A stretch of 64,000 bases of DNA from Pseudomonas sp. B33.4 (lineage in GTDB: Bacteria; Pseudomonadota; Gammaproteobacteria; Pseudomonadales; Pseudomonadaceae): NCBI RefSeq assembly GCF_034555375.1, contig NZ_CP140706.1, positions 1,541,001 through 1,605,000 of the forward strand, in the 5' to 3' direction. The notes under the pieces are model-generated. The model was not told the origin of the DNA. It saw nothing but the letters and a program-made list of their open reading frames with translations, and ran no database searches. The position numbers and the translations under genes are program-made. Within the stretch, counting starts at the first letter, position 1; every line of letters starts with the position of its first letter. This document shows positions 59,752-64,000 of the stretch, piece after piece.

Positions 59752-61473
59752 ATGCCGCAGCAATGGCCAGCCACCGACATCGCCCGGATGATCCTCGATG
59801 GCTTTGACGATTACCGCGAGCATTTCCGGCGTATCACCGACGGCGCCCGGGAACGCTTCGAACAGGCCCGCTGGCAGGAGACGCAAACGGCGTCGGCAGC
59901 GCGGATCAATCTCTACGAAGAAAAGGTCGGCGAAACCATCGCCCGCCTGCGCGAGTATTTCGACGACGACACGCTGATGAATGTCAGCTGCTGGCCGCTG
60001 GTGAAAAGCGCCTACATTAGCGTTATCGACCTGCGCTTCGACGATGAGCTGTCCGAGACCTGGTACAACTCGATTTTCTGCGGGCTGTTCAGCCATGACC
60101 TGATCAGCGACGGCTGCATGTTCATCCACACCACGCGCCCGAGCCTGCGCCGTGCCCGCGCCGCGCAAACCCGTACGTATAAACCGCAAGGGCAGTTGTC
60201 GGGGATGCTCGCGAGCATTTTTGCCGACTATCGTTTCAGCGAGGATTACGCCGATCTGCCCGGCGATTTGCTTCGCCTCGAAGCACAATTGCGCGAGAAC
60301 CTGCCGGACTGGGTGTGCAAAGACCCGGAACTGAGTGTCGAGCTGTTTTCCTCGGTGCTGTACCGCAACAAGGGCGCGTACCTGGTCGGGCGCATTTACA
60401 CCCGCGACGAACAATGGCCACTGGTGATTCCATTGCTGCACCGCGAAGGGCGCGGGATTCAGATCGATGCGTTGATCACCGACGAAGCCGATGTGTCGAT
60501 CATCTTCTCGTTCACCCGCTCGTACTTCATGGTCGACGTGCCGGTGCCAGCGGAGTTCATCGGTTTCCTGCGGCGCATCTTGCCGGGCAAGCACATTGCC
60601 GAGCTCTACACCTCGATCGGTTTCTACAAGCACGGTAAATCCGAGTTCTACCGAGCACTGATCAATCATCTGGCCAACACTGATGACCAGTTCATCATGG
60701 CGCCGGGCGTGCGCGGCATGGTCATGAGCGTGTTTACCCTGCCGGGTTTCAACACCGTGTTCAAAATCATCAAGGACCGTTTTTCACCGTCGAAAAACGT
60801 CGACCGCGCCACGGTGATCGAAAAATACCGGCTGGTGAAAAGCGTCGACCGGGTAGGGCGCATGGCCGATACCCAGGAGTTTGCCGACTTCCGTTTTCCG
60901 CTGAGCAAGTTTGATCCGGCGTGTCTGGAAGAGCTGCTGGAAGTCGCGCCGTCCACGGTATCGGTGGAAGGCGAGACGGTGCTGATCCGTCACTGCTGGA
61001 CCGAGCGGCGGATGACCCCGCTCAATCTCTATCTGGAAAATGCCAACGATGCGCAGGTGCGCGAGGCGCTGGAGGACTACGGTCTGGCGATCAAGCAATT
61101 GGCGGCGGCGAACATCTTTCCCGGCGACATGCTGTTGAAAAACTTTGGCGTCACCCGGCATGGGCGGGTGGTGTTTTATGACTATGACGAAATTTGCTTC
61201 CTGACCGAAGCCAACTTCCGCCATATCCCCGCGCCGCGTACGCCGGAGGACGAAATGGCCTCCGAGCCGTGGTATTCGATCGGGCCGCTGGATGTCTTTC
61301 CCGAGGAGTTTCCGCCGTTTCTGTTTGCCGATTCCGGGCAGCGCAAGCTGTTCGATCAGTTGCATGGCGAGTTGTATAACGCCGATTACTGGAAGAGCCT
61401 GCAGGAGGCGATTCGGGCGGGGAAGGTTATTGATGTCTTTCCGTATCGGCGCAGAGGCTTGGATAACGAGTAA
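59752..61473 (+). CDS. aceK: Isocitrate dehydrogenase kinase/phosphatase
   Basis: A 573-residue bifunctional enzyme that switches isocitrate dehydrogenase off and on by phosphorylation, so steering carbon between the TCA cycle and the glyoxylate shunt. The ATP-binding stretch [28 protein letters not shown] (split here), the kinase catalytic segment [28 protein letters not shown] and the end [20 protein letters not shown] agree with E. coli AceK. Not adjacent to aceA/aceB as in E. coli, which is normal for pseudomonads. A palindrome upstream and a repeat element downstream frame it. Confidence 0.96.
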   Translation: MPQQWPATDIARMILDGFDDYREHFRRITDGARERFEQARWQETQTASAARINLYEEKVGETIARLREYFDDDTLMNVSCWPLVKSAYISVIDLRFDDELSETWYNSIFCGLFSHDLISDGCMFIHTTRPSLRRARAAQTRTYKPQGQLSGMLASIFADYRFSEDYADLPGDLLRLEAQLRENLPDWVCKDPELSVELFSSVLYRNKGAYLVGRIYTRDEQWPLVIPLLHREGRGIQIDALITDEADVSIIFSFTRSYFMVDVPVPAEFIGFLRRILPGKHIAELYTSIGFYKHGKSEFYRALINHLANTDDQFIMAPGVRGMVMSVFTLPGFNTVFKIIKDRFSPSKNVDRATVIEKYRLVKSVDRVGRMADTQEFADFRFPLSKFDPACLEELLEVAPSTVSVEGETVLIRHCWTERRMTPLNLYLENANDAQVREALEDYGLAIKQLAAANIFPGDMLLKNFGVTRHGRVVFYDYDEICFLTEANFRHIPAPRTPEDEMASEPWYSIGPLDVFPEEFPPFLFADSGQRKLFDQLHGELYNADYWKSLQEAIRAGKVIDVFPYRRRGLDNE

Positions 61474-61481
61474 GCCCTGAA

Positions 61482-61659
61482 ACCCTCACCCCAGCCCTCT
61501 CCCAGGGGGAGAGGGGGCCGACCGAGGTGTCTTGCGCCAAGCGCCGACCTGAAAGATGTTGGCGATTGTGGATTCAGTGATGCACGTTCAGGTCGGCGAA
61601 GCTGGCAAAGTTGACTCGGTCGGTCCCCTCTCCCTCTGGGAGAGGGCTAGGGTGAGGGC
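61482..61659. repeat. 178-bp nested palindrome between aceK and hrpA
   Basis: Outer arms ACCCTCACCCCAGCCCTCTC (continuing to CCGACCGAGG) and their inverted copy ending GCTAGGGTGAGGG lie at the two ends. Each arm also contains its own inner hairpin CCTCTCCC-GGGAGAGGG. A second, inner inverted pair CGCCGACCTGAA (61542-61553) / TTCAGGTCGGCG (61587-61598) lies inside. It resembles the dispersed CCCTCACCC elements found in many proteobacteria and may form a cruciform or long RNA hairpin. Confidence 0.8.
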
Positions 61660-61743
61660 AGCAATCCCCCTGACACGCCACAAATCCGCCAAATCTGCGA
61701 CAATCCGCCCCCTGCATAAATAGACGACCGAATTGCCTACCCG

Positions 61744-64000
61744 ATGACCGACGAATCGCCCTCCATCGACAAACTGCTGAAAAACCTCGATCACGCCATG
61801 CTCGCCGACCGTCACCGGCTGCGGCGGCAGTTGCTTGAGCTGCGCAAGAAACCCGACGAGGCCAAGCTGGCCCAGTGGGTGACGCGCATGCAGGCGTCCT
61901 GTGATCAGGTGCTGGCGCGCAAGGCGAGCCTGCCGGTGATTCGTTACGACGACAGTTTGCCGATTGCGGCCAAGCGCGACGAAATCAAGAAGGCGCTGGA
62001 GCAGCATCAGGTGCTGATCATCGCCGGCGAAACCGGCTCGGGCAAAACCACCCAGTTGCCGAAGATCTGTCTGGAAATCGGTCGCGGTCAGCATGGCTTG
62101 ATCGGCCACACCCAGCCACGCCGAATCGCTGCACGCAGCGTTGCCAGCCGCGTTGCTGAAGAGCTCGGCACGCCGCTCGGATCGCTGGTCGGCTATCAGG
62201 TGCGTTTCGAAGATCAAAGCGATTCCAACACCCTGATCAAACTGATGACCGACGGCATCCTGCTCGCGGAAACCCAGAATGACCGCTACCTCGAACGCTA
62301 CGACACGATCATCGTCGACGAAGCCCACGAACGCAGTCTCAATATCGACTTCCTGCTCGGTTACCTGAAAACCCTGCTGCCGCGTCGCCCGGATCTGAAA
62401 GTCATCATCACTTCGGCGACCATTGATCTGGAGCGCTTTTCCAAGCACTTCGACGATGCGCCGATCGTTGAGGTGTCGGGCCGTACTTTCCCGGTGGACA
62501 CCTGGTATCGCCCGCTGACGCTGGAGCAGGACGAAGAGGGCAACCGCGTCGAGGATGACCTGACGGTGGATCAGGCGATCCTCGCGACCCTCGACGAAAT
62601 CGCCGCTTACGAGCGCAGCGAACGGCGCAGCCCCGGTGATGTGCTGGTGTTCTTGCCGGGCGAGCGCGAGATTCGCGACGCCGCCGACATGCTGCGCAAG
62701 GCCCAGATCAAACACACTGAAATCCTGCCGTTGTACGCGCGCCTGTCGCCGGCCGAGCAGCAGCGGATTTTCCAGTCGCACCCGGGCCGTCGCGTGGTGT
62801 TGGCGACCAACGTCGCCGAGACCTCGCTGACCGTGCCGGGCATCCGTTACGTGATCGACAGCGGCACCGCGCGCATCAGCCGTTACAGCTATCGCGCCAA
62901 GGTGCAGCGCCTGCCGATCGAGGCGATTTCCCAGGCCAGCGCCAATCAGCGAAAGGGTCGTTGCGGCCGGGTCGAGCCGGGTATCTGCATTCGCTTGTAC
63001 AGCGAAGAAGATTTTAACGGGCGCCCGGAATTTACCGATCCGGAAATTCTGCGCACCAACCTTGCCGCCGTAATCCTGCAGATGCTGCATCTGCGCCTTG
63101 GCGAAATTACTGCATTCCCGTTTATCGAGCCGCCGGATGGCAAGGCGATCAGCGACGGTTTCAACCTGCTGCAAGAACTCTCGGCGGTTGACCGAAACAG
63201 CCAACTGACGCCGCTGGGCCGTCAGTTGGCGCGCTTGCCGGTCGATCCGCGCATGGGCCGCATGCTGCTTGAAGCGGCAAAACTTGGCAGCCTGCAAGAA
63301 GTGCTGATCGTCGCCAGTGCCATGTCGATCCAGGACCCGCGCGAGCGTCCGCCGGAGCGTCAGCAAGCCGCCGATCAGGCCCACGCGCAATGGAAAGACA
63401 TCGATTCGGACTTCGCCGGTTTGGTTAATCTGTGGCGTGGTTTTGAGGAGCAGCGCCAGGCGTTGACCGCGAGTCCGCTACGCAACTGGTGCCGCAAGAA
63501 TTTCCTCAACTATCTACGCTTGCGCGAATGGCGCGATTCCCACCGTCAGTTGAGCCTGATCTGCCGCGACATGCAGCTGAGCCTGAACAAAGAGCCGGCG
63601 GATTATCCGAAACTGCACAAAGCGGTGCTGGTTGGTCTGCTCAGCCAGATCGGTCAGAAAACCGAAGATGGCGATTACCTCGGCGCCCGTCAGCGCCGCT
63701 TCTGGATTCATCCATCGTCGGGCATCGGCAAGAAGCGCCCGCAATGGCTGATGACCGCCGAACTGGTGGAAACCACCAAGCTATACGCGCGCATGGTCGC
63801 GAAGATCGACGCCGACTGGATTGAGCCGCTGGCCGGGCACCTGATCAAGAAAAATCACTTCGAACCGCATTGGGAGAAGAAGCGCGGCCAAGTCGTGGCG
63901 TTTGAACAGATCACCCTGTTCGGGCTGATCGTGGTCGGCCGCCGGCCGGTGCATTACGGTCCGGTCGATCCCGTCGTTTCGCGTGAGCTGTTTATCCGTG
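61744..64000 (+). CDS. hrpA: ATP-dependent RNA helicase HrpA (3' end outside the window)
   Basis: The first 752 codons of a DEAH-box helicase that continues past the window; members have about 1300 residues. Motif I is IIAGETGSGKTTQ, motif II IIVDEAHERSLN, motif III ITSATIDLERF, motif V LATNVAETSLTVPG and motif VI QRKGRCGRV. After the second RecA domain come the winged-helix and ratchet regions (LTPLGRQLARLPVDPRMG). HrpA works on ribosomes and collided translation in E. coli. The start is the ATG at 61744 (MTDESPSIDKLLKNLDHA). Confidence 0.96.
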   Translation, partial: MTDESPSIDKLLKNLDHAMLADRHRLRRQLLELRKKPDEAKLAQWVTRMQASCDQVLARKASLPVIRYDDSLPIAAKRDEIKKALEQHQVLIIAGETGSGKTTQLPKICLEIGRGQHGLIGHTQPRRIAARSVASRVAEELGTPLGSLVGYQVRFEDQSDSNTLIKLMTDGILLAETQNDRYLERYDTIIVDEAHERSLNIDFLLGYLKTLLPRRPDLKVIITSATIDLERFSKHFDDAPIVEVSGRTFPVDTWYRPLTLEQDEEGNRVEDDLTVDQAILATLDEIAAYERSERRSPGDVLVFLPGEREIRDAADMLRKAQIKHTEILPLYARLSPAEQQRIFQSHPGRRVVLATNVAETSLTVPGIRYVIDSGTARISRYSYRAKVQRLPIEAISQASANQRKGRCGRVEPGICIRLYSEEDFNGRPEFTDPEILRTNLAAVILQMLHLRLGEITAFPFIEPPDGKAISDGFNLLQELSAVDRNSQLTPLGRQLARLPVDPRMGRMLLEAAKLGSLQEVLIVASAMSIQDPRERPPERQQAADQAHAQWKDIDSDFAGLVNLWRGFEEQRQALTASPLRNWCRKNFLNYLRLREWRDSHRQLSLICRDMQLSLNKEPADYPKLHKAVLVGLLSQIGQKTEDGDYLGARQRRFWIHPSSGIGKKRPQWLMTAELVETTKLYARMVAKIDADWIEPLAGHLIKKNHFEPHWEKKRGQVVAFEQITLFGLIVVGRRPVHYGPVDPVVSRELFIR

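Noticed and set aside
61588..63390. 600-codon frame on the minus strand
   Set aside because: It is antisense to hrpA, whose forward frame has all DEAH helicase motifs; the reverse protein has no recognisable family and a composition typical of shadow frames in GC-rich DNA.
1..64000. CRISPR array, insertion sequence, prophage or rRNA operon
   Set aside because: No regularly spaced direct repeats, transposase, integrase, phage structural genes or rRNA sequence seen; the repeated sequences are REP doublets.

Overview
The window looks like chromosomal DNA of a Pseudomonas of the P. fluorescens group. The evidence is the gene order nadB-algU-mucA-mucB-mucD, the set dapA-bamC-(metallo-hydrolase)-purC-tRNA-Ser, the chain rnd-ycgL-hydroxyacid dehydrogenase-nitroreductase-ycgN, the GC-rich codon use, and at least eleven paired REP elements of the kind typical of this group. 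Species assignment is inference; no rRNA gene is present.

Layout. 1-6.2 kb: the end of an OmpR-type regulator and its TctE-like sensor kinase, then an HDOD protein, ygfZ, sdhE, ygfX and nadB, with redox-cofactor assembly factors next to a flavoenzyme. 6.2-12.1 kb: the envelope-stress regulon core algU-mucA-mucB-mucD (no mucC) and the outer-membrane quality-control protease bepA. 12.2-18.5 kb: a TusA-like protein, a PerM-type permease, bcp-gcvR, and dapA-bamC-MBL hydrolase-purC. 18.6-20.3 kb: tRNA-Ser(CGA) followed by a visibly AT-richer accessory patch with a zeta-toxin-like kinase, a translationally coupled 60-residue protein and a YegP-like gene. 20.5-24.6 kb: a tightly overlapping four-gene gtr-like glycosylation cluster. 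24.7-33.2 kb: two LysR regulators around a CHMI-like isomerase, an MFS efflux protein, eptA, rnd, ycgL and a hydroxyacid dehydrogenase. 33.3-43.5 kb: mostly small conserved housekeeping or hypothetical genes plus protease II. 43.5-48.4 kb: a 5-oxoproline-type operon (LysR, MFS, pxpA, pxpB, pxpC). 48.5-51.1 kb: an orphan gene with a structured leader and a MoxR ATPase/VWA pair. 51.4-59.4 kb: a DUF2442-like gene, an AsmA-like protein, cysK, lpxO, two EamA exporters and a chemoreceptor. 59.7-64.0 kb: aceK and the first part of hrpA, separated by a 178-bp nested palindrome.

A large share of the window concerns the cell envelope: AlgU signalling, BepA and BamC at the outer membrane, EptA and LpxO modifying lipid A, and the GtrA/GtrB cluster modifying a surface glycan. 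Most of the rest is core metabolism. No prophage, insertion sequence, CRISPR array or complete genomic island was seen. The best candidates for something undescribed are the zeta-toxin/60-residue pair behind the tRNA, the orphan gene at 48467 with its long inverted-repeat leader, the glycosylation cluster with an inserted methyltransferase, and the poorly readable Cys-rich region at 55.2-55.7 kb.
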